This document shows, piece by piece, positions 22,734-30,515 of a DNA stretch of 30,570 nucleotides. Each line of letters opens with the position of its first letter. The stretch's first letter is position 1. Location of the stretch: assembly GCA_964655475.1 (NCBI GenBank), contig CAZZMO010000018.1, positions 1-30,570 on the forward strand, given 5' to 3'. The DNA is from VGMA01 sp964655475 (lineage in GTDB: Bacteria > Chlamydiota > Chlamydiia > Chlamydiales > VGMA01). Made by a program: the position numbers and the translations under genes. The notes beneath the pieces are model-generated. The model was not told the DNA's origin. It was given only the letters and a program-made list of their open reading frames with translations, and did not search any database.

Positions 22734-24125
22734 CTAAACAAGCTCCAATAGATGGGGCTCTTTTGAGACAGGTTTTTTCGTGATGGGGATGACTTGCCCT
22801 GTGATCTTCTCTCTTCTTAGAAGTTCTAGAACTGCCTCTGCGACCTCTTCTGGGGTGAGAAGGGACTCCTCTTTCTCGTTAGGGAAATTGGCTTTTCGCA
22901 TGTTGGTAAGGGTTCTTTGAGGAACGATCACGTTCACGGAGAGATCTTCCCTCTCTTCTGCAAGGCCTAGAGTAAAATTGACAAGGCCTGACTTGGTTGC
23001 AGAGTAGATAGTGTAATCCTTTCTTCCCCGCGAATAGCTCGATGAAGCGATGTTGACGATGTGCCCACCTGGTTTAAGTGAGACATACTTGCAAAGGAAA
23101 AATGCTGAGGTGAGGTTGACGCCTACTTGCTTTTGAATCAGCGCATCTTCTGTATTTTGTAATTTTGAGACTTGTAAATAGCCCATGCTGTTGATGAGGC
23201 CATCGACTGTACCTCTCTCTTTTGCGATCCGTGTGAAGGTTGATTTGATCTCTTCAACAGAGGTGACATCACAGGGCCACTCTTTGGAAGAGCGGCTGAC
23301 AATGAGGGGTTTCGCCCCTTGTTTTTCTAGGGCATGGGCGATGGCTTTTCCGATTCCACCGGTCCCACCGACTACGATGTAGGTTTTCCCTTGAAGAGGG
23401 CTCAAAGTATGAGAAGAGGAGATCTCTTTTTTACTCAGATAGAGGAGCTGTTCGGCGAGAAAGAGATCGATTTCTGTAGTGATTTTGATGTTACTTTCAG
23501 AACCCTTGACGATCACAGGATGAATACCGAGCGGAAGGACGAGGGAGCAATCATCGGTCATTTCGAGCTCATTTCGACTGGCTGCGTCTAAGTGGGCCTC
23601 CATGATGAGTGAGTAGGTGAAGGTTTGGGGAGTTTGCCCCCGTAGGAATTTGGAGCGGTCTGGGATGGTTTCGACGAAGCCCTTCCCATCTTGAATGTTC
23701 ATGGTATCGAATGTGGGGATACAGGTGTTGGCAGCGCCATGTATGGCTGCTTGTTCGATATTGGCATTGAGGATCTCATTTGTTACGAAAGGGCGAACAG
23801 CGTCGTGGATCAAGACAATATCGGTCTTTGGCCCTGCAGCAAGCAGACCCTGCCAGCTCGAGCCTTGCCTTTGGGAGGCGCCTCTTGCAATGTGGATCGG
23901 CTTTTCAGAATAGGTGGAGATTTTCACTCTCACCTCTTCCATCCATTCAAAAGGGACGACGAGGATGACCTCATCGATGTACTCATTTTTGAGGACTGTT
24001 TCGAGGGTATGAAGGTAAACCTCTTTCCCCCCGAGTTTATGAAACTGTTTTGGAGAGGTGGAAGAGAAACGCGTTCCCTGTCCTCCCATGAGCAAAATGG
24101 CTTTAACAACCTTTTCCTGAAACAT
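22734..24125 (-). CDS. IspD-type cytidylyltransferase fused to short-chain dehydrogenase (CDP-ribitol synthase-like)
   Basis: The 463-aa protein has two domains. Residues about 5-230 are an IspD/TarI cytidylyltransferase: ILLMGGQGTRFSSTSPKQF, LIHDAVRPFVT, GQTPQTFTYSLI, TDDCSLV and ESNIKITTEIDLFLAEQLL. Residues about 245-460 are a short-chain dehydrogenase: IVVGGTGGIGKAIAHAL, a catalytic Ser in NIASSSYSRGRKDY and the YSATKSG Tyr-x3-Lys. This domain order and length resemble Haemophilus Bcs1/Acs1, which makes CDP-ribitol from ribulose 5-phosphate and CTP. By contrast, plain IspD (isoprenoid pathway) is a single domain of about 230 aa. I favour a CDP-polyol role but cannot exclude an IspD role. 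It is third in the tdk-MFS-fusion series; GAGAGGGG precedes the ATG. Confidence 0.82.
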   Translation of the reverse strand: MFQEKVVKAILLMGGQGTRFSSTSPKQFHKLGGKEVYLHTLETVLKNEYIDEVILVVPFEWMEEVRVKISTYSEKPIHIARGASQRQGSSWQGLLAAGPKTDIVLIHDAVRPFVTNEILNANIEQAAIHGAANTCIPTFDTMNIQDGKGFVETIPDRSKFLRGQTPQTFTYSLIMEAHLDAASRNELEMTDDCSLVLPLGIHPVIVKGSESNIKITTEIDLFLAEQLLYLSKKEISSSHTLSPLQGKTYIVVGGTGGIGKAIAHALEKQGAKPLIVSRSSKEWPCDVTSVEEIKSTFTRIAKERGTVDGLINSMGYLQVSKLQNTEDALIQKQVGVNLTSAFFLCKYVSLKPGGHIVNIASSSYSRGRKDYTIYSATKSGLVNFTLGLAEEREDLSVNVIVPQRTLTNMRKANFPNEKEESLLTPEEVAEAVLELLRREKITGQVIPITKKPVSKEPHLLELV

Positions 24126-24169
24126 ACCCCTCTCTTACCACAGAAAAGGGGTGAATGGCAACCCTTTTC

Positions 24170-25405
24170 CTAAGCTCTAGCCCTGACCAGCTTCGTTTCG
24201 CGGATGAGAAACGAAATCAATAGAGAGAGGATAAACGCAATCGGGAAAATCGTAAAGGAAGTTAGGAAGTCTTGATGGGAATAGGAAGGGATCCCTCCTG
24301 CCATCGCGCCATCCCAGTTCCAGTCGATCAGCTTGCCCGATAAGGGTTGGATGATGGCGGCAAGACCCATGATGATGACTGCTGCAACTCCCATGGACGT
24401 TCCGGTGAGCTCTTTGGGGTTGTTTTCTGTGATCATTGGATAGCCAAGAACTTGGGTACTTGTAGTGAGGCCGAGGAGGAAGAAGAGGATCGTGAGGAGC
24501 GCTTCGCTCGGGTGACTAATCCACATGATGGAGAGCATCACCATCGTGGAGGTGATGGCCCCGACGATCATGAGAGGGACTCTCCGCCCCACTCGATCTG
24601 AAAACCAACCGACGAGTGGTGAGCCCACGATTGTTCCCATGCAGATCATGCTGACGATGAAGGCAGCCCTTTCGCTTGGAACGTAGTGGACTTGAATGAG
24701 AAAAAGGCTTCCCCACACGGCGCTGATGACCATGAGTGGAAGGTTCATGAGGCCTGTGTATAGACCGCAAGAGAGGTTTTGTAAGTTGAAGACAGAGCGG
24801 CGGATAAGGCTCCAAAATGGGGCAGTTGTAGTTTCTTCTCGCACGATCTGCCCAGGGGCATCTTTCACAAAGGTGTAGATGAGGGCGAAGATTCCAAGGC
24901 CTATGATGGCATCGATGAAGAGAGCGCCGCGCCAGTCGAAGATTTTTGCGAGGGAAGAGAAGGGGGATTGAGCCATGACGGCGCCGAGCATGCCGATCGT
25001 GATCATGAGCCCCACGACAAAGGCTTGCCGATCCCTTGGGAACCAGCGTGCGACGAGCATCATGCAACTGAGGAAGCAGAAGGCATTGCCGATACCAGAG
25101 AGGAAGTGGCAGACGCAAGCGAACCAGAGGCTATGGGAAAACCCGAAGCCTGTTGTGCCGAGGATGCAGAAGAAAAGGGCGGAGAGGATGACTTTCCTTG
25201 TCGAATAGCGATCGAGGATGATCCCGGCAGGGAGAAGAAAAATGACATCGGCAAGGAGATAGGTGGCACTCACGAGGCCAAACTCTGTTGCATTGAGGCC
25301 AAGATCTCTCATGAGCATGGCGGAGATCGCATTCATCATGTGCATCTGCATAAGTTCATAAGCAAAAAATAGGGCTGCTGAAAGACACACTAACCACTTC
25401 ATCAT
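24170..25405 (-). CDS. Major facilitator superfamily transporter
   Basis: The protein has twelve predicted helices and the two MFS loop motifs: GIILDRYSTRKVIL between helices 2 and 3 and GWFSDRVGRRVPLMI between helices 8 and 9. I chose the ATG at 25405 (411 aa) because it overlaps the tdk stop as ATGATG, with AGAGGTAAG upstream; an earlier ATG at 25453 would add 16 polar residues inside tdk. Substrate is unknown; organic anions, sugars or nucleosides are all possible. Its placement between thymidine kinase and the CDP-polyol synthase-like gene suggests co-transcription, not a particular cargo. Confidence 0.88.
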   Translation of the reverse strand: MMKWLVCLSAALFFAYELMQMHMMNAISAMLMRDLGLNATEFGLVSATYLLADVIFLLPAGIILDRYSTRKVILSALFFCILGTTGFGFSHSLWFACVCHFLSGIGNAFCFLSCMMLVARWFPRDRQAFVVGLMITIGMLGAVMAQSPFSSLAKIFDWRGALFIDAIIGLGIFALIYTFVKDAPGQIVREETTTAPFWSLIRRSVFNLQNLSCGLYTGLMNLPLMVISAVWGSLFLIQVHYVPSERAAFIVSMICMGTIVGSPLVGWFSDRVGRRVPLMIVGAITSTMVMLSIMWISHPSEALLTILFFLLGLTTSTQVLGYPMITENNPKELTGTSMGVAAVIIMGLAAIIQPLSGKLIDWNWDGAMAGGIPSYSHQDFLTSFTIFPIAFILSLLISFLIRETKLVRARA

Positions 25406-25998
25406 ACACTTACCTCTGTAGCTCTTACCATTTGTCGAAAATGTTTCATACATACTGATACATAACTGTCGTTGCCACCGATCTGCACTTGCTCGCCAGA
25501 CGATACGGGACGACCTTGGCTGTCGATACGGACATTCATTGTTGCTTTGCTGCCACAGTGGCAGATAGTTTTGATTTCCACGAGCTCATCGGCCCAGGTG
25601 AGGAGGTACTTGCTCCCCTCGAAGGGCTCGCCGAGGAAGTCGGAACGGAGGCCGTAGGTGAGGACGGCGATGGAGAGCTCTTTTGTGATGGCGACGAGTT
25701 CTGAAATTTGCTTTTTGGTGAGAAAGTGCGCTTCGTCAACGAGGACGCAGCGGAGGTTTTCCATATTTTCGAGCGCTGTTTTGGTAAAGGTGAAGAGGTC
25801 GAAGTCGGCATCGAAGAGGTTTGCTTCTTGAGTGAGGCCAATGCGAGAGTGAATGAGGGCCTCACCGCAGCGGGTGTCGAAACGGGGGGCGAAGAGAAGA
25901 GTTTGCATCCCCCTTTCGCGGTAGTTATAGCTCGATTGGAGAAGTGTGGTGCTTTTACCTGCGTTCATTGCCGAATAATAGAAGTACAACTTGGCCAT
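25402..25998 (-). CDS. tdk: Thymidine kinase, type II
   Basis: This enzyme phosphorylates thymidine with ATP in the nucleoside salvage pathway. The 198-aa protein has the P-loop FYYSAMNAGKSTTLL (residues about 6-20), the Mg/DEAH-like motif VLVDEAHFL near residue 86, AVLTYGLRSDFLGEPFEGS and the C-terminal lasso and zinc region ICHCGSKATMNVR and IGGNDSYVSVCMKHF. These match E. coli-type Tdk. The ATG has GAGGAG 6 bases upstream. The stop overlaps the MFS start. It is the first gene of its operon. Confidence 0.95.
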   Translation of the reverse strand: MAKLYFYYSAMNAGKSTTLLQSSYNYRERGMQTLLFAPRFDTRCGEALIHSRIGLTQEANLFDADFDLFTFTKTALENMENLRCVLVDEAHFLTKKQISELVAITKELSIAVLTYGLRSDFLGEPFEGSKYLLTWADELVEIKTICHCGSKATMNVRIDSQGRPVSSGEQVQIGGNDSYVSVCMKHFRQMVRATEVSV

Positions 25999-26090
25999 AG
26001 AGGGCTCCTCGTGGAATTAAGGGATCATTATAGCCTGAAGGCAAAAAAAGACAACCCTAGAGTGGTGAAATTCTCCCCAAGGGGCCCTCA

Positions 26091-26113
26091 TGAAAGGCCC
26101 CCCAGGCCTTTCA
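26091..26113. other. GC-rich perfect hairpin upstream of the tdk and gntR genes
   Basis: TGAAAGGCC (26091-26099) pairs exactly with GGCCTTTCA (26105-26113) around a 5-base loop CCCCA. Loose flanking GGGGCC repeats extend it on both sides. There is no T-run, and it sits between the two divergent genes, so it is likely a DNA or leader-RNA structure and not a terminator. Confidence 0.5.
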
Positions 26114-26133
26114 GAGCAGGGGCCTCTAGGGGC

Positions 26134-26163
26134 TTGAGATGAATAAGTGATATGTGATATACT
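26134..26163 (+). promoter_or_regulatory. Promoter of the GntR regulator gene
   Basis: A -35 TTGAGA lies at 26134-26139 and a -10 TATACT at 26158-26163, with an 18-base spacer. The -10 is inside the palindromic operator (26146-26173), so bound repressor would block RNA polymerase directly. The ATG follows at 26188. Confidence 0.6.
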
Positions 26164-26173
26164 ACATATCACT
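26146..26173. promoter_or_regulatory. Palindromic operator of the GntR regulator
   Basis: Perfect 10-base arms AGTGATATGT and ACATATCACT are separated by 8 bases. The site overlaps the -10 element and ends 14 bases before the regulator's ATG, the typical position for an autorepressor of the GntR family. Confidence 0.75.
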
Positions 26174-26187
26174 AAAAGGAGAGAGTT

Positions 26188-26829
26188 ATGCCAGAGCCCA
26201 TTAAACGCACCTTTGTCCGGGAGGAAGCCTACCAAAAGATCCGAAATTGGATCCTCGAAGGCATTCTCGCCCCAGGGGTACAGCTCAAAGACAAGGAGCT
26301 CGCCCTCCAGCTCGGCGTGAGCCGCACTCCCATTCGCGAAGCGCTAATGCGTCTTGAAGATGAGGGGCTTGTGGAAACAAAACCCAACCGATACACCCTC
26401 GTAACCACCATCGACTTCCATAGTGCCTTCCACCTCTACTCCATCGTCTGGACCCTCGAAGACCTCGCCCTCACCCAGGCCTTCGGCTCCATCAACGACT
26501 CTCACATCCGCGCCATGACCGAGGCCAACGAGCGCTTTTTGCAAAAGCTCAAAGCAAAAAACCGCCTCGGGGCCCTTGAAGCTGACTTTGACTTCCACTC
26601 CACCTACGTAAAGCTTGCCCGCAACCGCGAGCTCGAAAAGATCATCACTGAAGTAAAGCAAAAGCTCAAGCGGCTCGATCTTTACTACTTTGACAAAATC
26701 AAAAATGGGGAACTTTCCTACGAAGAGCACAAAGCGATCATCGAAGCTCTTCAAAAAAGAGACCTTCCCCTCGCTCTCACCTCAGTAGAAAACAACTGGA
26801 AAAAGAGTTTTTCCCGCTTTAAATTTTAG
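26188..26829 (+). CDS. GntR-family transcriptional regulator, FCD (FadR/VanR) subgroup
   Basis: This 213-aa DNA-binding regulator has an N-terminal winged helix (residues about 10-75, with AYQKIRNWILEGILAPG, LALQLGVSRTPIREALMRLE and GLV). The C-terminal FCD domain is mostly helical and has the metal-site pattern DFDFHSTYV (Asp-x-x-His) and EEHKAIIEAL, with a further region around ENNWKKSF. FCD regulators usually sense small carboxylic acids. A perfect palindrome overlaps the promoter, so autorepression is likely. A DUF2000 protein gene follows after 8 bases. AAAAGGAGAGAG precedes the ATG. Confidence 0.9.
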   Translation: MPEPIKRTFVREEAYQKIRNWILEGILAPGVQLKDKELALQLGVSRTPIREALMRLEDEGLVETKPNRYTLVTTIDFHSAFHLYSIVWTLEDLALTQAFGSINDSHIRAMTEANERFLQKLKAKNRLGALEADFDFHSTYVKLARNRELEKIITEVKQKLKRLDLYYFDKIKNGELSYEEHKAIIEALQKRDLPLALTSVENNWKKSFSRFKF

Positions 26830-26837
26830 GAGATCTT

Positions 26838-27248
26838 ATGTTTGAAAATAAATTAGTCGCTGTGATGAATGAAAAAATTGAGCCGGGGGTCATCATGAAT
26901 GCCCTTGCACACATGTGCATTGGCTTCGGCTCTCACATTGGGAAAGAGCCCCTCCGCCTCACCAATTACCTCGATAAGGATGGAGGGAGTCATCCGAACA
27001 TTTCTGAAATGCCTTTCATGATCTTGAAGGCAAATTCGAATAAAATCAAAGCTCTTCGAGAAGCAGCTCAAGTGGCAGGCATTGCCTTTGTCGATTTCAC
27101 CGACACGATGACGATTGGAACCTACCTCGAGCAGATTGAAAAGACGAAAGAAACTCCTGCTTCTGATCTCATTTACTATGGGATTGTTCTCTTTGGCCCT
27201 TGGGACAAGGTATCAGAACTTACGAGAAAATTTTCTCTTTGGAAGTAG
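26838..27248 (+). CDS. DUF2000 family protein
   Basis: The 136-aa protein is cytosolic with no signal peptide. Its pattern fits DUF2000, a small family with a peptidyl-tRNA-hydrolase-2-like fold: N-terminal LVAVMNEKIEPGVIMNALAH, the middle EMPFMILKANSNKIKALRE, FVDFTDTMTIGTYLEQ and the end IYYGIVLFGPWDKVSELTRK. The biochemical role is unknown. AGGAG lies 6 bases upstream of the ATG. It is 8 bases after the GntR gene, so the regulator probably controls it, and its function should be tied to whatever the regulator senses. Confidence 0.8.
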   Translation: MFENKLVAVMNEKIEPGVIMNALAHMCIGFGSHIGKEPLRLTNYLDKDGGSHPNISEMPFMILKANSNKIKALREAAQVAGIAFVDFTDTMTIGTYLEQIEKTKETPASDLIYYGIVLFGPWDKVSELTRKFSLWK

Positions 27249-27273
27249 AGGGAGATTTTTCTAACTTGAAATG

Positions 27274-27346
27274 TGATCCCGGATGGATTCGAACCATCGA
27301 CCCCATCCTTAAAAGGGATGTGCTCTACCAGCTGAGCTACGGGATC
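27274..27346 (-). tRNA. tRNA-Lys (anticodon TTT)
   Basis: A 73-base cloverleaf on the minus strand: acceptor arms GATCCCG and CGGGATC pair fully, discriminator A, D-arm GCTC...GAGC, anticodon arm CATCC-CTTTTAA-GGATG, T-arm GATGG-TTCGAAT-CCATC. Anticodon TTT reads Lys. The CCA tail is not encoded. Confidence 0.95.
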
Positions 27347-27361
27347 CCGACCTAATACAAA

Positions 27362-27436
27362 TGACCCGTAGGGGATTCGAACCCCTGTTGCAAGAATGAA
27401 AATCTTGTGTCCTAGACCTGGCTAGACGAACGGGCC
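27362..27436 (-). tRNA. tRNA-Glu (anticodon TTC)
   Basis: A 75-base cloverleaf on the minus strand: acceptor arms GGCCCGT and ACGGGTC pair with one G-T, discriminator A, anticodon arm CAAGA-TTTTCAT-TCTTG, T-arm AGGGG-TTCGAAT-CCCCT. Anticodon TTC reads Glu. It lies 15 bases upstream of tRNA-Lys, so the two are probably transcribed together. Between it and frr, at about 27444-27465, is a hairpin with TGAGT and ACTCA arms. Confidence 0.95.
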
Positions 27437-27506
27437 GTTTTAATGTGCTGAGTGTATACTCAACACAAACGATACGCAGTATTTTATCGGAAGAGGGAAT
27501 TTCCGT

Positions 27507-28061
27507 CTATACTGTCATGATCTCTTTTTCTTTTTCTTTGTAAATATCATCCAAAAGCTTGCAATGTTCATCTGTTAGCTCTTGTATCTGCTTTTCCATT
27601 TTCTTCATAGCATCTTCTGGCAAGGTGCCTGCTGTTTTCTGATCACGAATGAGATCGTTGCACTCTCTACGAATTTGCCGAATGACTACTTTTGAGTCTT
27701 CACACTTCTTTTTTGCCTGCTTCGCAACATCTTTTCTCACCTCTTCAGTCATGGGTGGAATCGGCACTCTAACGTGATTTCCATCAACTGTCGCCTGTAG
27801 GCGAAGGGGTGAATGTTCAATACTCTTTGCGATCGCATGGAGCGATGAGCGATCAAATGGGCTAACAATTAATTGTCGATCTTGCACAGAAACGTTGCCA
27901 AGAGCTTTTAATTGCATCTGTGAGCCGTACATCTCTACAAGAACATCATCAAGTATTCCTGGATTAACGCGTCCTGATCTCAGGTTGCGATAATCTTTTT
28001 TGAGGTGCTCAATGGCCTCTTTCATCCGCTTTTTGGTATCTTCTACAATACGATTTGACAT
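27507..28061 (-). CDS. frr: Ribosome recycling factor
   Basis: Frr releases mRNA and tRNA and splits the post-termination ribosome together with EF-G. The 184-aa protein is of typical length and shows the family pattern: MKEAIEHLKKDYRNLRSGR near the N-terminus, NVSVQDRQLIVSPFDRSSL, VRVPIPPMTEEVRKDVAKQA and the C-terminal region IQELTDEHCKLLDDIYKEKE. It follows pyrH by 12 bases, the chlamydial order rpsB-tsf-pyrH-frr. It is last in the operon. Confidence 0.97.
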   Translation of the reverse strand: MSNRIVEDTKKRMKEAIEHLKKDYRNLRSGRVNPGILDDVLVEMYGSQMQLKALGNVSVQDRQLIVSPFDRSSLHAIAKSIEHSPLRLQATVDGNHVRVPIPPMTEEVRKDVAKQAKKKCEDSKVVIRQIRRECNDLIRDQKTAGTLPEDAMKKMEKQIQELTDEHCKLLDDIYKEKEKEIMTV

Positions 28062-28073
28062 TTCCCCTCTCCT

Positions 28074-28784
28074 CTAATTAACCAAAGTTCCGCCCCGTCC
28101 ATAGACGGCAGCATCTATCATAGCTTTTCGATTGAATAAATTGACGACACGGATTGGAATGTGATTATCACGACAAAGAGCAATCGCTGCGCCATCCATC
28201 ACTTTTAAATTATCGCTAAGGGCCTGGCCAAAGCTCAAGTTTTCGTAGCGGACCGCATCTTTATGGGTCATAGGATCGGCACTATAAATGCCATCTACCT
28301 TGGTCCCTTTAATGAGTTCATCACATTGCATTTCTGTCGCTCTGAGCGCTGCAGCAGTGTCTGTCGTGAAGAAAGGGTTTCCTGTGCCAGCCACAAAGAT
28401 GACAATGACCCCTTTTTCCATGTAGAGTTTCGCTTGCATCCAGTTGTAGGTATCGACGAGACCGTCCAGAGTTCGAGCGCTCATCACTCGTACTTTACAG
28501 CCGAGTGTAGCGATGACTTGACTGAGTGCAAGGCCATTGATCGCTGTAGCGAGAAGGCCAATATGGTCCGCAGCTGTACGTTCAAATCCGAACGCTTCTG
28601 CGAGTTGACCACGAAAGATATTGCCTGCACCAACGACAAGCCCTATCTCTACACCACAATCGTAAATTTCTTTGATCGTCTGAGCGATCTCTTGACAAGC
28701 GCGGTGATCAAGCCCAAATTCTTGCCCTTTTGCTACAAAAGCTTCACCAGACAATTTTATGAGCACTCGCCGCGCTTTGGACAT
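28074..28784 (-). CDS. pyrH: UMP kinase
   Basis: PyrH makes UDP from UMP in pyrimidine synthesis. I chose the ATG at 28784 (236 aa), one base after the tsf stop, with an AGGTAGG region upstream; an upstream GTG would add three residues. Family features are VLIKLSGEAFV (ATP loop), GLVVGAGNIFRG (phosphate binding), ADHIGLLATAINGLAL, and TDTAAALRATEMQCDELIKG. Length matches the bacterial enzyme. Confidence 0.97.
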   Translation of the reverse strand: MSKARRVLIKLSGEAFVAKGQEFGLDHRACQEIAQTIKEIYDCGVEIGLVVGAGNIFRGQLAEAFGFERTAADHIGLLATAINGLALSQVIATLGCKVRVMSARTLDGLVDTYNWMQAKLYMEKGVIVIFVAGTGNPFFTTDTAAALRATEMQCDELIKGTKVDGIYSADPMTHKDAVRYENLSFGQALSDNLKVMDGAAIALCRDNHIPIRVVNLFNRKAMIDAAVYGRGGTLVN

Positions 28785-28785
28785 G

Positions 28786-29634
28786 TTAAGCACCTACCTG
28801 CCAGCGAACAAATCGCGTTACAGTCAGTGTTTTTCCTTTTTCTTTTCCTTTAGCTGCTACGAGATCAGCAATGCTAATGGAAGGATCTTTGATGAACTTT
28901 TGGTTCAGAAGGCAAACTTGTTCGTAAAAAGCTTTCAACTTCCCTTCTACGATCTTGTCCACGATATTTTGCGGCTTTCCCTTTACTTGGGTCGCTGCAA
29001 TATCTTTTTCTGTGTCTAAGACGCTTGCTGGGACATCTTCTGCTTTGAGATAATCTGGAGATTCAGCCGCTACGTGAAGAGCGATCTCTTTCGCAAGATC
29101 TCCCTCATCACTAGAACCTGCAATTTCAACCATCGTTACAATCTTGCCACCCATGTGAGAATAGACGCTGTAAGAATGTCCTGCTCTCTTTTGGATCGAC
29201 AAAATTCTCGAAACAACGATGTTCTCTCCTAAAACAGAGACAATCTCTTTTCGGTAATCATCGATGGTTTGTTCTTTGTTCTTGCTATACTTTCTTGCAA
29301 GGAAGTCTTCTAGTGAAGAAGCTTCTGCTTGCAAAAGCTCATGACAAACGTTTGTGTGGAAGAGAGCAAATCGCTCATTTTTCACGACGAAGTCTGTTTC
29401 TGCATTCGCTTCAACGATCACAATGCGGTCGCTGCTGTCAATGGCTTCGATTTTCCCTTCGTTCGTCTCTCTAGATTCTTTTTTAACTGCAGAAGCCATT
29501 CCTGCTTTGCGTAAAAATTCGATGGCTTTTTCAAGGTCACCACCTGTTTGCTCAAGAGCTTCTTTACATTTCCCCATCCCCACGCCAGTGCGCTCGCGGA
29601 GTTCTTTAATGGTTTTTGCGTCGATTACAGCCAT
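28786..29634 (-). CDS. tsf: Elongation factor Ts
   Basis: EF-Ts exchanges GDP for GTP on EF-Tu. The 282-aa protein has the N-terminal UBA-like domain with ELRERTGVGMGKCKEAL, then FLRKAGMASAVKK, the core with NAETDFVVKNERF, and the C-terminal region containing HVAAESPDYL and VEGKLKAFYEQVCLL. The rpsB stop is 3 bases upstream of its ATG. Length is close to the typical 280-300 aa. Confidence 0.97.
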   Translation of the reverse strand: MAVIDAKTIKELRERTGVGMGKCKEALEQTGGDLEKAIEFLRKAGMASAVKKESRETNEGKIEAIDSSDRIVIVEANAETDFVVKNERFALFHTNVCHELLQAEASSLEDFLARKYSKNKEQTIDDYRKEIVSVLGENIVVSRILSIQKRAGHSYSVYSHMGGKIVTMVEIAGSSDEGDLAKEIALHVAAESPDYLKAEDVPASVLDTEKDIAATQVKGKPQNIVDKIVEGKLKAFYEQVCLLNQKFIKDPSISIADLVAAKGKEKGKTLTVTRFVRWQVGA

Positions 29635-29637
29635 GGT

Positions 29638-30453
29638 TTATACTTCCCCGTCAACAGGTTGCTCTTCAGTTTTTTCTACTCTTTTTCCTCTTGGACTTCT
29701 TGGAGCTCTATGCTTCTTGTCTGACTCTTCTTCCTCTTTATCTTTTTGATCGAGAGAAATACCGAGCTCTGCTTTCTTCTCAAGAGCTGCGTTGATCAAA
29801 GACATTAAAATGATCTTGTTGCTCTTTAGAGCATCGTCGTTTGCAGCAATAACGTAATCAACGAGATCAGGATCGCAGTTGGTATCGACAATCGCCATAA
29901 CTGGGATGCCAAGCTTTCTCGCTTCTGCTACTGCAATGTGCTCTTTGCTTGGATCTACCACAACAACGAGGCCTGGCAATTTGCGCATGCCGCGGATCCC
30001 TGCCAAGTTCTTCTCGAGTTTTTCTTGCTCTTTTGCAAACTGTGACATTTCTTTCTTAGTGAGACCTTCGCCACCTGCTGCAAGTCTTTTTTCGATCTGG
30101 TCGAGTTTCTTGACTGACTGACGGATCGTTGAGAGGTTCGTGAGCATTCCACCGAGCCAGCGGTGAGAAACGCAAAATTCCCCAGCAACATCAGCACACT
30201 CTTCTACCACGTCTCTTGCCTGTTTTTTTGTTCCAACGAACAAAATGCTCTGTTTTTTAGCTACAACTGACTGCACAACTTCCTTCGCTTTGCGAATCTG
30301 GTGCATTGTTTTTGCTAAATCAATAATGTAAATACCGTTTCTTTCTTCGAAAATGTAACGCTTCATTTTCGGATTCCAGCGCTGCTTCTGATGTCCAAAG
30401 TGGGCTCCAGCTTCGAGTAAATCCTTAATGGTGACTTCCTGTTGTGCTTGCAT
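29638..30453 (-). CDS. rpsB: Small ribosomal subunit protein uS2
   Basis: Ribosomal protein S2. The 271-aa sequence shows KDLLEAGAHFGHQKQRWNPK at the N-terminus, RWLGGMLTNLSTIRQSVK, MRKLPGLVVVVDPSKEHIAV, and IVDTNCDPDLVDYVIAANDD. A lysine/glutamate-rich tail (from about residue 232) is longer than in E. coli. GAGGA precedes the ATG by 7 bases, and a candidate promoter lies at 30487-30515. Confidence 0.97.
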   Translation of the reverse strand: MQAQQEVTIKDLLEAGAHFGHQKQRWNPKMKRYIFEERNGIYIIDLAKTMHQIRKAKEVVQSVVAKKQSILFVGTKKQARDVVEECADVAGEFCVSHRWLGGMLTNLSTIRQSVKKLDQIEKRLAAGGEGLTKKEMSQFAKEQEKLEKNLAGIRGMRKLPGLVVVVDPSKEHIAVAEARKLGIPVMAIVDTNCDPDLVDYVIAANDDALKSNKIILMSLINAALEKKAELGISLDQKDKEEEESDKKHRAPRSPRGKRVEKTEEQPVDGEV

Positions 30454-30486
30454 GCAAAAATCCTCTGCTTGTCATGTTAGGCAACC

Positions 30487-30515
30487 AAAATAACAAGAAC
30501 TTGATTTTTCAACAA
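30487..30515 (-). promoter_or_regulatory. Candidate promoter of the rpsB operon
   Basis: On the minus strand a -35 TTGTTG (30515-30510) is followed after 17 bases by a -10 TATTTT (30492-30487). The transcript would start near 30480, about 27 bases before the rpsB ATG. The match is moderate. Confidence 0.45.

Noticed and set aside
24143..24169. 8-bp hairpin between the MFS stop and the IspD-SDR start
   Set aside because: It lacks a T-run and has an 11-base loop, so it is not supported as a terminator.
24347..25372. Long plus-strand open frames opposite the MFS gene (for example 24968-25372)
   Set aside because: They are mirror frames of a well-supported transporter, with His/Glu/Asp-rich, non-protein-like composition.
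25489..26142. Plus-strand open frames opposite and upstream of tdk
   Set aside because: The opposite strand encodes clear thymidine kinase motifs; these frames lack ribosome sites and extend through promoter structures.
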